Part shown: positions 23,442 through 31,922 of the stretch, in pieces | Position numbering within the stretch: position 1 is the stretch's first letter | How the letters are laid out: every line of letters starts with the position of its first letter | NCBI GenBank assembly: GCA_028694805.1 | Contig: JAQVKD010000001.1 | Location: forward strand, 89,549 to 128,474 | Reading direction: 5' to 3' | From: Candidatus Dojkabacteria bacterium | GTDB lineage: Bacteria > Patescibacteriota > Dojkabacteria > SC72 | Length of the DNA stretch: 38,926 bases | Translations under genes and position numbers: made by a program | The notes under the pieces: generated by a model | What the model was told of the DNA's origin: nothing | What the model saw: the letters and a program-made list of their open reading frames with translations, nothing else | Databases searched by the model: none

Positions 23442-23993
23442 CTATGGTCTTGTTATCTTAAACACTCTTCTGACAAAAGGTTTATTGTTTGTTCCTTTTG
23501 TCTCCGCAATATTTGCCCTTTTTTTCTTTCTCTTTATTTTATCACCAGGAACCTTTCCATATCCAAACTCGCCCCACCAATATGGTTGTTTCCAATATTC
23601 CATTAAATTTTCATCCCATCCATATTTTGAATAGAACGAATAATCTTTCCGAAGAAGATTTGCTCTATGACTTGAACACAATCTTCTGTCTTCTAACCAA
23701 TCTGGTAAAACTATTACTACATTAACACTTCTATCAATGTAGATTTCCTTATAAATATGATTTCTCTTTCGAACTACTTTCCATTGATATAAACATTCAT
23801 TATAGTATAGAGCAAGTGCTAATGGATAATTTCTCCACATTTTAACTATTGGATGATTTGAATAATGGCTCGTTTTGCCATTAGCTACTATTTCATAAAT
23901 TTCCTTTGCTTCTAAAATCTGCTTATTCAACCTTCTGTCGTCTAGACATTCTGCTGATTCCTTAAAACTAGGAAATGGTAAAAATGTTTGCAT
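23442..23993 (-). CDS. Pyrimidine-dimer DNA glycosylase family protein
   Basis: Start moved to MQTFLPFPSFKESAECLDD, the exact N-terminal signature of the Pyr_excise-like family; the upstream track residues overlap another gene. RRLNKQILEAKEIY and NHPIVKMWRNYPLALALYY are further family marks. Relatives excise UV pyrimidine dimers. T4 DenV uses Thr2 as nucleophile, whereas residue 2 here is Gln, so chemistry is uncertain. The C-terminus KPFVRRVFKITRP carries the FKIT motif shared with three other proteins here. Confidence 0.82.
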   Translation of the reverse strand: MQTFLPFPSFKESAECLDDRRLNKQILEAKEIYEIVANGKTSHYSNHPIVKMWRNYPLALALYYNECLYQWKVVRKRNHIYKEIYIDRSVNVVIVLPDWLEDRRLCSSHRANLLRKDYSFYSKYGWDENLMEYWKQPYWWGEFGYGKVPGDKIKRKKKRANIAETKGTNNKPFVRRVFKITRP

Positions 23994-24012
23994 AAAAATC
24001 ACTAACTTTTCT

Positions 24013-24198
24013 TTAACAATCTTTATTATCATGAACCTTACAAGTAATACATTCACTTCCTGTTACAACTCGATAACCACAGCATATGACAGCCTTTCCA
24101 TCATATACTCGACCTACCCTGTTAGAACATGGCTTTAGTTCCACAAGATATGTTTTTTCACATTCCAGTTCTGTTTCATCTATTTTCTCTATTTCCAT
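24013..24198 (-). CDS. Small Cys-rich protein (61 aa)
   Basis: Start at MEIEKIDETELECEK after TGGAGTGATGAAG. Six cysteines (ECEK, KPCS, ICCGY, ECITC, DC) suggest a zinc- or disulfide-stabilised fold. It overlaps the end of the upstream membrane protein gene. Family unknown. Confidence 0.6.
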   Translation of the reverse strand: MEIEKIDETELECEKTYLVELKPCSNRVGRVYDGKAVICCGYRVVTGSECITCKVHDNKDC

Positions 24199-24481
24199 CT
24201 TCATCACTCCATTTAAACTCGTTTTCTTTCAATCTTTCTTTCTCATCACCGAACATTTCATCAAATATATTATCACCCATTCTAAGATCTTCGAGTTTTT
24301 GCTTTTCATTAATAACTTTAAGTAAATCTTCAAATGAAAGATATGCTCCAAAAATTGCAACAACCACTGTAACTAATGAATTCCTTAATATAATATTAAC
24401 AACAGCAAGAATCAGAAGCAAGACTCCAAACAACGAATACACTACTATTTGTATTTTAAACTTGTTCATCTTATTTTTCAT
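24176..24481 (-). CDS. Two-span membrane protein (101 aa)
   Basis: A basic N-terminus is followed by IVVYSLFGVLLLILAVVNIIL and SLVTVVVAIFGAYLSF, two transmembrane helices joined by a tight turn, then a charged cytoplasmic tail. TAAGGAGATGATAAA precedes the ATG. No homologue recognised. Confidence 0.65.
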   Translation of the reverse strand: MKNKMNKFKIQIVVYSLFGVLLLILAVVNIILRNSLVTVVVAIFGAYLSFEDLLKVINEKQKLEDLRMGDNIFDEMFGDEKERLKENEFKWSDEDGNRENR

Positions 24482-24493
24482 TTTATCATCTCC

Positions 24494-24829
24494 TTATCTC
24501 ATCTTTTCATCTTCTGTTTTCCATTCTCTCATATTCAATCCTAATTCAAATCCAGCTTTAATAATTGAATCCTGAAGTAACATAAGAGCATCACCATAAT
24601 GATAGCCACAGTGCATAACAAAAACCAAATAATAAACCAATGTAGTACAAATTTCTCCATAAACTTCATCTATCAACTTTTCAGGTGTTATATCACCAAT
24701 ATCATCTCCCAACTCTTCTTTAATTTCATCTTTTGTTTTAAACATTGAAACAGGTATGTCAATCATCACCTTTATCTTCTCTTTTCTCTCGTCAATCAGT
24801 TTAAATTCTCTTTCTCTTATTACTTGCAT
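24494..24829 (-). CDS. Hypothetical protein (111 aa)
   Basis: AAAGGTGTGATTAAGG precedes the ATG. An N-terminal basic strand region (KEKIKVMIDIPVSMF) is followed by a helical, partly hydrophobic C-terminal half. No recognisable domain. Confidence 0.6.
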   Translation of the reverse strand: MQVIREREFKLIDERKEKIKVMIDIPVSMFKTKDEIKEELGDDIGDITPEKLIDEVYGEICTTLVYYLVFVMHCGYHYGDALMLLQDSIIKAGFELGLNMREWKTEDEKMR

Positions 24830-24854
24830 CCTTAATCACACCTTTCAAATGTTG

Positions 24855-25157
24855 TCAATCAATCTCAATCAACTCAACGATATAAATTCCTGCAGGATCA
24901 GTCAAAAATTTATATATTTTCTCTTCTATAGATAGAAAATGTATTGACACCAATACCCCCATTTCAACGTCTTTTTGAAATCTCCCAATAATATTACTAT
25001 CAATACACATTCCTCTATTATCTGTGATATGATGAACTACAGCATAAGCAATTTTCGCATCATCAGAAACTGAACTCACGACTCTCATTTTCTTATGCTC
25101 ACTCTCGGATTTTTTAAATAATTCCTTTTGTAATTCTCTTGCTTTATATATATCCAT
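24855..25157 (-). CDS. Paralogous small protein, MDIY family B
   Basis: Start at MDIYKARELQKELF, preceded by TTAGAGGTGAAAAAT. 100 aa. Shares both ends with the protein at 8433-8720, with a divergent middle. Both end VExIEID. The pair marks an ancient duplication inside this genome; function unknown. Confidence 0.7.
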   Translation of the reverse strand: MDIYKARELQKELFKKSESEHKKMRVVSSVSDDAKIAYAVVHHITDNRGMCIDSNIIGRFQKDVEMGVLVSIHFLSIEEKIYKFLTDPAGIYIVELIEID

Positions 25158-25176
25158 ATTTTTCACCTCTAATCAA

Positions 25177-25503
25177 TCATCTACTCTCACTATTTAACCA
25201 TTTCCACGCCAATCCCAATCCTCTTCCAACACCTCTCATCACAATATCTAATCCTGTATCTGGTGTATGCTCAATCTCTTTTCTCTTAACTTTTACAACC
25301 TCTCTTCTTGTTCTTTCAGCAGAAATATTTCCATTTTTCTGCACTGAAGTTTTTTGAGAATAATGTCTTAATTTCTTATCTTCTTTCTTAAAATCACTTT
25401 CACTAAGAACTCCCATACTAATAAATTTTGATACTAATTCTGGAGGAAGCTCTGATACCTTTTGCTTCTTCTGCCCTCCTATTGAAATCCACTTTTCGGA
25501 AAT
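25177..25503 (-). CDS. Hypothetical basic protein, probable ATT start (108 aa)
   Basis: The track begins at an internal Met with no binding site. The frame is open upstream to an ATT six bases after a strong GGAGGT; a stop lies just beyond, and no ATG, GTG or TTG is available there. The added part (SEKWISIGGQKKQKVSELPPE) reads as normal protein. The C-terminus is a Gly-rich amphipathic helix (MRGVGRGLGLAWKWL). Confidence 0.6.
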   Translation of the reverse strand: MSEKWISIGGQKKQKVSELPPELVSKFISMGVLSESDFKKEDKKLRHYSQKTSVQKNGNISAERTRREVVKVKRKEIEHTPDTGLDIVMRGVGRGLGLAWKWLNSESR

Positions 25504-25527
25504 GTTAATACCTCCATTAATTTATCT

Positions 25528-26064
25528 CTAAATATTTTTATTTCTCCAATTCAAAAACTCTCTAAATAGGTCAAATGGAACATTGGTTATTTTGGAAGAA
25601 TAACCATCTCCGCTATTCAGCTTTTTATCTTCAACCAATCTATCTATAAATTTCATTTCTTCAGTTTTGCTTTCATCGCCCACTATTTTTATGCCACTGT
25701 ATTCGCAGAACTTTATAATATCATCATATATCTTCTTTCCTAATGGACAATCCATAACAACTGTAAACATTCCAATATAATGAAATAAAAATGGATATGT
25801 TTTACAAACATCTGAACGTTTGTTATAAACATTGCATCTATTCTTGTTAAGAAACGGACAAGGAAGTTTCAATGTTACACATACATCATCTCTCCTTTGT
25901 ATATGTTCAGATTTTAGTAGTAAACCTAACCTTATCACGTCCTCCTTGAATATCGTAAGTCTCTCATTTTTACAGCACCGTCCACACTGTTGACATCCTC
26001 CATACTCTTTTAGTAACTTCTTGATATTAAATTCTTCTAATAGACGTTTATGAAATGGTAACAT
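25528..26064 (-). CDS. YkgJ-family Cys-cluster protein
   Basis: 178 aa. CQQCGRCCKNERL, then CPFLNKNRCNVYNKRSDVCKTYPF matches the YkgJ/CxxCxxCC family, in which about eight cysteines bind a metal (Zn or Fe-S). The role in the host or virus is not established; relatives are widespread in archaea. GAGGTAATATAAA precedes the ATG. Confidence 0.85.
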   Translation of the reverse strand: MLPFHKRLLEEFNIKKLLKEYGGCQQCGRCCKNERLTIFKEDVIRLGLLLKSEHIQRRDDVCVTLKLPCPFLNKNRCNVYNKRSDVCKTYPFLFHYIGMFTVVMDCPLGKKIYDDIIKFCEYSGIKIVGDESKTEEMKFIDRLVEDKKLNSGDGYSSKITNVPFDLFREFLNWRNKNI

Positions 26065-26075
26065 TTTATATTACC

Positions 26076-26111
26076 TCATAACCCATCTTTCTTGTCTTTC
26101 TTTATATTCAT
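26076..26111 (-). CDS. Possible 11-codon leader peptide
   Basis: A perfect signal TGGAGTGATATAAA is followed by an ORF of only MNIKKDKKDGL and a stop, just ahead of the YkgJ gene. It may be a leader or coupling ORF, or simply a chance ATG. Confidence 0.3.
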   Translation of the reverse strand: MNIKKDKKDGL

Positions 26112-26117
26112 TTTATA

Positions 26118-26438
26118 TCACTCCAGTTTTATAGATCTTTCTCTAATAACGTTCTTAACAATTTCCTCTAGATTACTTTCCCATTCTTCAAATACTATAG
26201 ATAATCTATCTCTAAAATTTTCAACTATTTCACAAATTTCATCATCTGTCAGCAATCCAACAGGATTTTTTGAAGTTATTATTCCACCTAAAATGTGATA
26301 TATCTCCTCTTCATCCAATTCCCAACAACACCATTTTCGATATTTACTTCTTCTTAGTTCCTCTTGTTCTTTTATTTCTCTGTTCTTAACATCTATTTTG
26401 AGCCGATGCTTTATTTTCTCTGTATTCAAATTTTCCAT
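26118..26438 (-). CDS. Hypothetical protein (106 aa)
   Basis: AAGGAGTGATATGAA precedes the ATG. The product is acidic and helical, with KYRKWCCWELDEEEIYHIL in the middle. The final codons GAG TGA form the binding site of the 11-codon ORF. No family recognised. Confidence 0.6.
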   Translation of the reverse strand: MENLNTEKIKHRLKIDVKNREIKEQEELRRSKYRKWCCWELDEEEIYHILGGIITSKNPVGLLTDDEICEIVENFRDRLSIVFEEWESNLEEIVKNVIRERSIKLE

Positions 26439-26463
26439 TTCATATCACTCCTTTTCATTTTTT

Positions 26464-26664
26464 TTAAATACTATCATTATTCCAATATAAATTTTTAGTT
26501 TCCTGACACTCCTTATTTTCATTATCATATATCTCAACAACTGTATCTTTTCTTATTACAGAATCATCACAATTAACACATGAAAAATCAGGACTATTTT
26601 TATCACCATAGTGACATGTGTAATACGGACATACAACAATAAATTGAACTTTAGCTCCTCTCAT
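26464..26664 (-). CDS. Small Cys-rich protein (66 aa)
   Basis: VVCPYYTCHYGDKNSPDFSCVNCDD has four cysteines and a histidine spaced like a single zinc site. AATAAGGAGGAATT precedes the ATG, which overlaps the upstream stop (ATGA). Function unknown. Confidence 0.65.
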   Translation of the reverse strand: MRGAKVQFIVVCPYYTCHYGDKNSPDFSCVNCDDSVIRKDTVVEIYDNENKECQETKNLYWNNDSI

Positions 26665-26891
26665 AATTCCTCCTTATTAACCTTCACAATCACGATTCCG
26701 AAATCAGCATTTCCTCCCCAACACTCAATTTTTCCATCCGAATAAAAATTTATAGGTTCTTCATCAACACACCATCCTTCAGCTAATTCCTTAGCTCTTA
26801 TTCTTGCTCCATCGATACTATCTTTCTCATCAACCTTTTCATACTTCTTATTCAAGACAAAATCATATTCATATAGTTCATATTTTTCCAT
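26661..26891 (-). CDS. Hypothetical protein (76 aa)
   Basis: Starts MEKYELYEYDFVLNKK after AAAGGAGTGATATAAAAT. It contains a helix SIDGARIRAKELAEGW and a Gly-rich strand ending (CWGGNADFGIVIVKV). I recognise no family. Confidence 0.6.
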   Translation of the reverse strand: MEKYELYEYDFVLNKKYEKVDEKDSIDGARIRAKELAEGWCVDEEPINFYSDGKIECWGGNADFGIVIVKVNKEEL

Positions 26892-26919
26892 ATTTTATAT
26901 CACTCCTTTCATGACTTTA

Positions 26920-28569
26920 TTAAAACTTGGTATTAATTTCACCAGCGACCAAGTACAGATTCATCTTTGTCCTTGTAATGGCTACATAAAGAATATTTCG
27001 CTCTTGCTGAATCTCCCACTCCTTGTTTGCATGTTTAGAAGGTATTAACTGTGGCTCTAATATAAAAACTCTTTCACTCTCCAGTCCCTTCGCTCTATGT
27101 ATCGAGCTAAATATAATCTCCGACCTGTCATCACTAAAAATCTTTTCGATTTTAGCAATAATTTCATTAACATTCTTACAGTCCTCTGATATTACCATCA
27201 AACATTCATACTTATCTTCTATTTGCTGCATCATAGAATCACTTTTCCTACGACGAGCTTTTTTCTCTTCACCAGCTTTCCACTTATCTAATTTAGTATA
27301 GAAATCCTCCATAGTAAATGCCTTAAGCTTTTTCACTAATCTGACAAGTCCCTCACCAATATCACGTCCTTTTATACTAACCTTCACTCCTTGAGCTAAC
27401 AAATGAAACACTGGCTTTATCATTGGAGCATTGTTACGACACAATACCATGTCTTTCTCTTTAACTAATTCATAAAATTGGTCATATACTATTTCCTTAA
27501 TCTCACCATCAGGATTCTCTGAATATGCCACTAAATCAGGAACGAGTTCTCTTGCCAAATCAACAATCTTTTTTCCACAACGATATGTTTCCATCAGAGG
27601 AAGTTCTTCAGCTTTAAGCTCTTCTTTCATTCTCTGCATAGCCTCTATGTCAGCCCCTCTGAAACCATAGATTGATTGATTTGGGTCTCCTACCATAACA
27701 ATTAATCCATTATCTTTAACCATCTTCCGAATCATAACTAACTGAGCGTTATTCAAATCTTGTGTTTCATCGACAAAACACACATCTACTTTGAAAAATG
27801 ACAACCCTAATTTAATTGGAAGATAAATCATATCATTATAATCAATAATATGAGGATTTGAATTTGATATTCTAAGCCCCTCTCTAATTAATTCAAAAAG
27901 AATATTCTCATCAACATCTTCTATTTCAATATTGTATTTGTCTATCAACTCCAAAAGATTGGAATCACTTGAGTCCACTAAAGTGTTCTTGAGTAAACCA
28001 ACAAGTTTTAAAAAAGGACTCAATAATCCACCTGACTCTTCTTGAGTTAAACTACGATAAGAAGTATCCATCAAATTTTGGAATATTGACAGCATCTTCT
28101 TATCATCCAATTTGACATTTTTAAATCGATATCTCAGAGCAGCAAATCCAGCCGAATGAAATGTTTGAACTCTGCAGTTTGTTGGAACCTTGCTTCTTAG
28201 AGCTTCTACTATGTCCTTATTAAATGCAAGAAAGATTACATTTAAATATTTTGGAATGAAGTTAAGGCTTTCGACTAGAGTTGTCGATTTTCCACAACCA
28301 GCTCCTGCTTTGCACATTAAATTTTGTGGCTTTCCATGATTTTGTATTATGAGAACTTGATTTTTTATAAATTCGTATATCTTCTCCTGATATTCACTTG
28401 GAATTCTTTTCTTGCTTTTAGCTTGTCGTATCTCAACATTTTCTGTTTTTACTTCGGCTTCTACCTCTTCAATTTCAACCTCAGGTTTTTTCTCATTCCT
28501 CGAATCCACATTTATTCCAATTTTAAAAACTCTTTTGACAAACTTTTTATCGTTCAATTCTTCAGTCAT
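26920..28569 (-). CDS. UvrD/Rep-like SF1 DNA helicase
   Basis: 549 aa. Walker A AGAGCGKST (88-96), LAFNKDIVEALRSKVP, FHSAGFAALR, FVDETQDLN (Walker B), GDPNQSIYGFRGAD (III), SIHRAKGLES (V) and YVAITRTK (VI) make a complete 3'-5' SF1A helicase with reduced 1B/2B insertions. Residues 9-18, KFVKRVFKIG, carry the motif otherwise found at C-termini of three other proteins. It probably works in repair or fork restart. The best-placed ATG after AAAGGAGATAAAAG opens a 4-codon ORF overlapping this start. Confidence 0.95.
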   Translation of the reverse strand: MTEELNDKKFVKRVFKIGINVDSRNEKKPEVEIEEVEAEVKTENVEIRQAKSKKRIPSEYQEKIYEFIKNQVLIIQNHGKPQNLMCKAGAGCGKSTTLVESLNFIPKYLNVIFLAFNKDIVEALRSKVPTNCRVQTFHSAGFAALRYRFKNVKLDDKKMLSIFQNLMDTSYRSLTQEESGGLLSPFLKLVGLLKNTLVDSSDSNLLELIDKYNIEIEDVDENILFELIREGLRISNSNPHIIDYNDMIYLPIKLGLSFFKVDVCFVDETQDLNNAQLVMIRKMVKDNGLIVMVGDPNQSIYGFRGADIEAMQRMKEELKAEELPLMETYRCGKKIVDLARELVPDLVAYSENPDGEIKEIVYDQFYELVKEKDMVLCRNNAPMIKPVFHLLAQGVKVSIKGRDIGEGLVRLVKKLKAFTMEDFYTKLDKWKAGEEKKARRRKSDSMMQQIEDKYECLMVISEDCKNVNEIIAKIEKIFSDDRSEIIFSSIHRAKGLESERVFILEPQLIPSKHANKEWEIQQERNILYVAITRTKMNLYLVAGEINTKF

Positions 28570-28607
28570 ACTTCATCTTTTATCTCCTTTTATACCTTTT
28601 AACTTCT

Positions 28608-29342
28608 CTATTTCTTCGTTATCTTAAAAACTTTCTTCTTATAAGCCTTTTCAGGCTCTTTTATATCAAGAACATTATTTTCTCCTTCTACACTATTAAA
28701 TATCTGAACAGTCTTTCCATATGTCAGACCTTTATAGAAATCCGATGACTTATAGTATCTTCCTCCCTTCCCTTGAGTCAGAATTGGAAACAGTATATTA
28801 ACTCTTTTATCAACTTCTGCTTTCTTTACAACTACAAGTGCCGTTATACTGCTTATCTTTTCTCTTGCAATTTTAATTTCTTCAAGTCTTTCTTCCAGTG
28901 AAATCACTGCACCAAAACAGAAATCATTATTATTTACAGATTGCATTCTTGCAGCTCCGTTTATGCTATAATATAGCCGATTAAATATATCTGCAACAAT
29001 CTCTGCATCAAGACTAAATCCCACAAAATGAAAGTTTCCTTTAGTTCTAATAGCTCTACAATCATAAAACCGAGCAATTATACCCGACAAAAACCTTGCC
29101 CACATTCTCGGATTGTCGTTATAAACATTTATATTGACCATCTCAATAAACTTATCCCTGTTTTTATCATCTATACTTTTGATTTCATCCAAGGAGATTC
29201 CATACTCATCAGTAATTTCCTTTATTTTCTGGTTTGCAGTCGCCATTTCATTTACATTTCCAGATGAACTACTAGCATGAGCAAGTAGTTTTCCTAACTT
29301 ATCCAACAGCTTAAGTCTCTCCTCTTTGCTTAACATTACCAT
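28608..29342 (-). CDS. DUF2786-domain protein with FKITKK tail
   Basis: 244 aa. The N-terminus KLLDKLGKLLAHASSS, then EMATANQKIKEITDEYGIS, fits the DUF2786 helical domain (K-LLA....A..KA..L). The rest is a longer domain usual for phage DUF2786 proteins (NPRMWARFLSGIIARFYDC). It ends KAYKKKVFKITKK. Function unknown, but position beside UvrD and the shared tail suggest DNA repair or replication. AAAGGAGTGATTAAAA precedes the ATG. Confidence 0.8.
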   Translation of the reverse strand: MVMLSKEERLKLLDKLGKLLAHASSSSGNVNEMATANQKIKEITDEYGISLDEIKSIDDKNRDKFIEMVNINVYNDNPRMWARFLSGIIARFYDCRAIRTKGNFHFVGFSLDAEIVADIFNRLYYSINGAARMQSVNNNDFCFGAVISLEERLEEIKIAREKISSITALVVVKKAEVDKRVNILFPILTQGKGGRYYKSSDFYKGLTYGKTVQIFNSVEGENNVLDIKEPEKAYKKKVFKITKK

Positions 29343-29348
29343 TTTTAA

Positions 29349-30386
29349 TCACTCCTTTACATCTCTTGTTAGTATTCTTCTGTCTATCAAAAGAGCGTTT
29401 TTTCTAATTAATATTCCATCGCCCTTTATATACGGTCTTACCCATGTTTTCTTGCCCTTAACATTTACATACTTTTCATCTTTGAAATGTCTCCAATGTC
29501 CTCTCACTACAAATTTATGAGAATACTCAAGCTTTCTATGTTCTCGTTCAAATGAACATACATAATCCACTAATTCTTTTTTAGGCTTAATTATAACTGT
29601 TGTACATATTGGAGATTTCCCTCTTTCTCTTTTTTTATCTATCTGCTGTTTACTTGGTAAAATAACTCTTACATCAAGTTCATTCTTATTTCCTTCTACT
29701 ATGTCTATTACATTACATGTAATCCTTAAGACATTGTTAATCAGTGTTTCTATTGCTTCTTTTTCAAGTCTGTATCCTGGTAATAAATAATAATTACTTG
29801 TCAAATCATCTTTACATGGAAAGATATACTTTAAACTTGCACAAAACCACGAACTATCTGAAATTACTTTATCTAACACGTAGAAATGCACTCTTATATC
29901 TTCTTTTGGGCAGAAATCTTTTTCTATACATTCTTTATCTATTTTTGTCGAATCGTTAAAATCCTCAGTAATTCGTACTTCATTATGATTAATAGTACTC
30001 TCATAAAACCATATATTATACACGAGAATTCCTTTGACAACAAATCTATTATTAAATTCGAAATTAGAATCTATAAAAAATGAAGGATAAAATAAATTCC
30101 TGTCGAATACCGCATTATCAGTATATGATATTAAATTTAACAATGATTTGTCTATCTTAACATTTTTGAATTTATCACTTTCTATTAAACTTTTAAGCAT
30201 AACATTTTCATGTGTACCAAGCACGAATTTATTTCCACCGTATGAACAAGATTTAATGTTCACGAAGTCGCTAACTTCTTTATCTGAATTATTTTCAAGT
30301 GATTTATGAACCTCAAATATCATCTTTTTTATTAAATCAAAACTTGGATAATGTTCAAGTCTCTTGAAAGTATTTTTGTCTAACAT
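29349..30386 (-). CDS. Conserved phage-type protein with VRGHWR motif (345 aa)
   Basis: N-terminal 270 residues are unrecognised. The C-terminal part (SHKFVVRGHWRHFKD, then KTWVRPYIKGDGILIRK) matches a short motif seen in many phage and plasmid proteins of unknown function. TGGAGTGATTAGAA precedes the ATG, and the gene ends AAG GAG TGA, which forms the binding site of the DUF2786 gene. Confidence 0.65.
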   Translation of the reverse strand: MLDKNTFKRLEHYPSFDLIKKMIFEVHKSLENNSDKEVSDFVNIKSCSYGGNKFVLGTHENVMLKSLIESDKFKNVKIDKSLLNLISYTDNAVFDRNLFYPSFFIDSNFEFNNRFVVKGILVYNIWFYESTINHNEVRITEDFNDSTKIDKECIEKDFCPKEDIRVHFYVLDKVISDSSWFCASLKYIFPCKDDLTSNYYLLPGYRLEKEAIETLINNVLRITCNVIDIVEGNKNELDVRVILPSKQQIDKKRERGKSPICTTVIIKPKKELVDYVCSFEREHRKLEYSHKFVVRGHWRHFKDEKYVNVKGKKTWVRPYIKGDGILIRKNALLIDRRILTRDVKE

Positions 30387-30415
30387 TTCTAATCACTCCA
30401 TTGTCTATTACTTTT

Positions 30416-31075
30416 CTATTTCTTTGTTATCTTGAAGATCTTCTTTCTAAACTCTACCTTTACAGAACTAACCACTGTCTTTACTGGTTTAACTTTGACA
30501 ATCTTAGCTCTCTTCTTTGAAGTCTTTACTGGTAATATATCATCATCATACTTTTTCTTAATAACTACTTCTTTGTCATCCTCATCATCTTCATCAACAC
30601 CAAGCTCATTTCTTCTTCTTTTATTTTTCTCTTCTATCTCCCTATAGAAATCATTGGTAGTATAATCCTTATATTTAATTTCTAACTCCATCCATCGTTT
30701 TTTGAACTCCTCTGACATTTCGGACGAATCTAAGTTGTTTCCTATAACAATCTTGAAATTTTCTGGAATTTGTTCATATGCACATTTTATTGGCTCGACA
30801 ATGTTCCGAACAATAGATTCAAACTCCTCATTGGATATGTCCTCTGCACCATTATCCATCAAGAACTTTACCATTTCAGGAACATTATATGCATAAAATC
30901 TTTTGTATCCATCCTTCTCTGGAATCTTTCTAAGATATGAAGAAAAATCCTTATTAGTCCACACATCTCCAGCTTTTGTGTCCTCTTCCCAATGAAGACC
31001 TAACTTCTTATATAAAGTTTTAAATGCAGACTTTTTAGCATAATATTTTTTCTGATCAATCCTCAGTTTTATCAT
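30416..31075 (-). CDS. Hypothetical protein with FKITKK tail (219 aa)
   Basis: N-terminal 140 residues form an unrecognised domain (YKKLGLHWEEDTKAGDVW near the start). An acidic/basic linker follows (GVDEDDEDDKEVV), ending in VEFRKKIFKITKK. The linker-plus-motif layout is typical of a flexible tail carrying an interaction peptide. Start at ATG after a weak AGGCGAT. Confidence 0.6.
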   Translation of the reverse strand: MIKLRIDQKKYYAKKSAFKTLYKKLGLHWEEDTKAGDVWTNKDFSSYLRKIPEKDGYKRFYAYNVPEMVKFLMDNGAEDISNEEFESIVRNIVEPIKCAYEQIPENFKIVIGNNLDSSEMSEEFKKRWMELEIKYKDYTTNDFYREIEEKNKRRRNELGVDEDDEDDKEVVIKKKYDDDILPVKTSKKRAKIVKVKPVKTVVSSVKVEFRKKIFKITKK

Positions 31076-31106
31076 TACAATCGCCTGTTATAATCTTTAT
31101 TCTAAT

Positions 31107-31132
31107 GTACTCATTAGCCTCGACTAATGAGT
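31107..31132 (-). promoter_or_regulatory. Perfect 10-bp dyad with alternative pairing
   Basis: TACTCATTAG pairs with CTAATGAGTA around a 6-nt loop. The adjacent CTAATG at 31101 can also pair with the same CATTAG arm (loop TACT), so two hairpins compete. It lies upstream of the 30416-31075 gene and after a T-rich stretch (31137-31163) that probably terminates the secreted-protein transcript. Possible operator or RNA switch. Confidence 0.5.
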
Positions 31133-31172
31133 AGTCCACAGAAAAAAGAAAAAATGAAATAATATAGTTCAT

Positions 31173-31907
31173 CTAACTCGAAGCACCACCAATAATACCA
31201 TTTCCCAGTTCTTTAACTCCTCTTCCTACAACTCTTCCAACAAACCTTAAGAATCCTGAAGGAGTTCCTGGACTAGACTCATCAACACCCCACAAATGAC
31301 CTGGTGATGGGTTATAAGGATCGATATACTTCGATACAGATGTTTTATTTATCTGAGATGTAACATTCACTATTGGAGTTGTTATATTAATAGGCTTCAC
31401 TATAGTGATATTTACAGATGGTGTAACATCTGGTGTTGGTTGTATATAATCTTCTGGGTACGTACTCTTAGCAACTTCAATTACTTGATGTTTAAGCTCA
31501 GGATATTCCCTTACCCATATATCATATATTCCACTGTTCAACTTAGTCGAAGCCTTATAACCTGGCATTACATTGAACTCAAATGCAACATTTCCATACT
31601 CACTACCTGCTCCTATTCCTTTAATTACTAAAGGAACTTTTCCATCATTTACAAACTCAAACCATACATCATCAGATGTACAAACTATATTACCCTTATA
31701 GCATACTCCAAGATTAATCTTCTCATGAGTAGTATAATTTATGTAGAAAACTTCAACATAATACACCCCCATAGTCTCATTAAAATGTACATCCATGAAA
31801 GTGCTTGAATGATCATATGCTATTTCATTCGCATTTACTATTCCAACTATTCCAGCCATAGCAATAAATACCATGACTAACACATTTACTATACTTTTTG
31901 TTTTCAT
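31173..31907 (-). CDS. Secreted or surface glycoprotein-like protein (244 aa)
   Basis: Start at MKTKSIVNVLVMVF after AAGGAGTGATAAAA. A signal peptide ends near IVNANE. The mature part is beta-rich with many N-x-[ST] sequons (NYTT, NITI, NITT, NVTS, NKTS), a Thr/Pro-rich linker and a C-terminal glycine/arginine amphipathic segment (RFVGRVVGRGVKELGNGIIGG). It is the only clearly exported protein here. Cell-surface modification, host exclusion or virion decoration are possibilities; none is shown. Confidence 0.7.
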   Translation of the reverse strand: MKTKSIVNVLVMVFIAMAGIVGIVNANEIAYDHSSTFMDVHFNETMGVYYVEVFYINYTTHEKINLGVCYKGNIVCTSDDVWFEFVNDGKVPLVIKGIGAGSEYGNVAFEFNVMPGYKASTKLNSGIYDIWVREYPELKHQVIEVAKSTYPEDYIQPTPDVTPSVNITIVKPINITTPIVNVTSQINKTSVSKYIDPYNPSPGHLWGVDESSPGTPSGFLRFVGRVVGRGVKELGNGIIGGASS

Positions 31908-31922
31908 TTTTATCACTCCTTA

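Noticed and set aside
31056-31172. 38-codon ORF starting MNYIISFFLF
   Set aside because: It runs through a T-rich terminator-like stretch and the perfect dyad and has no binding site.
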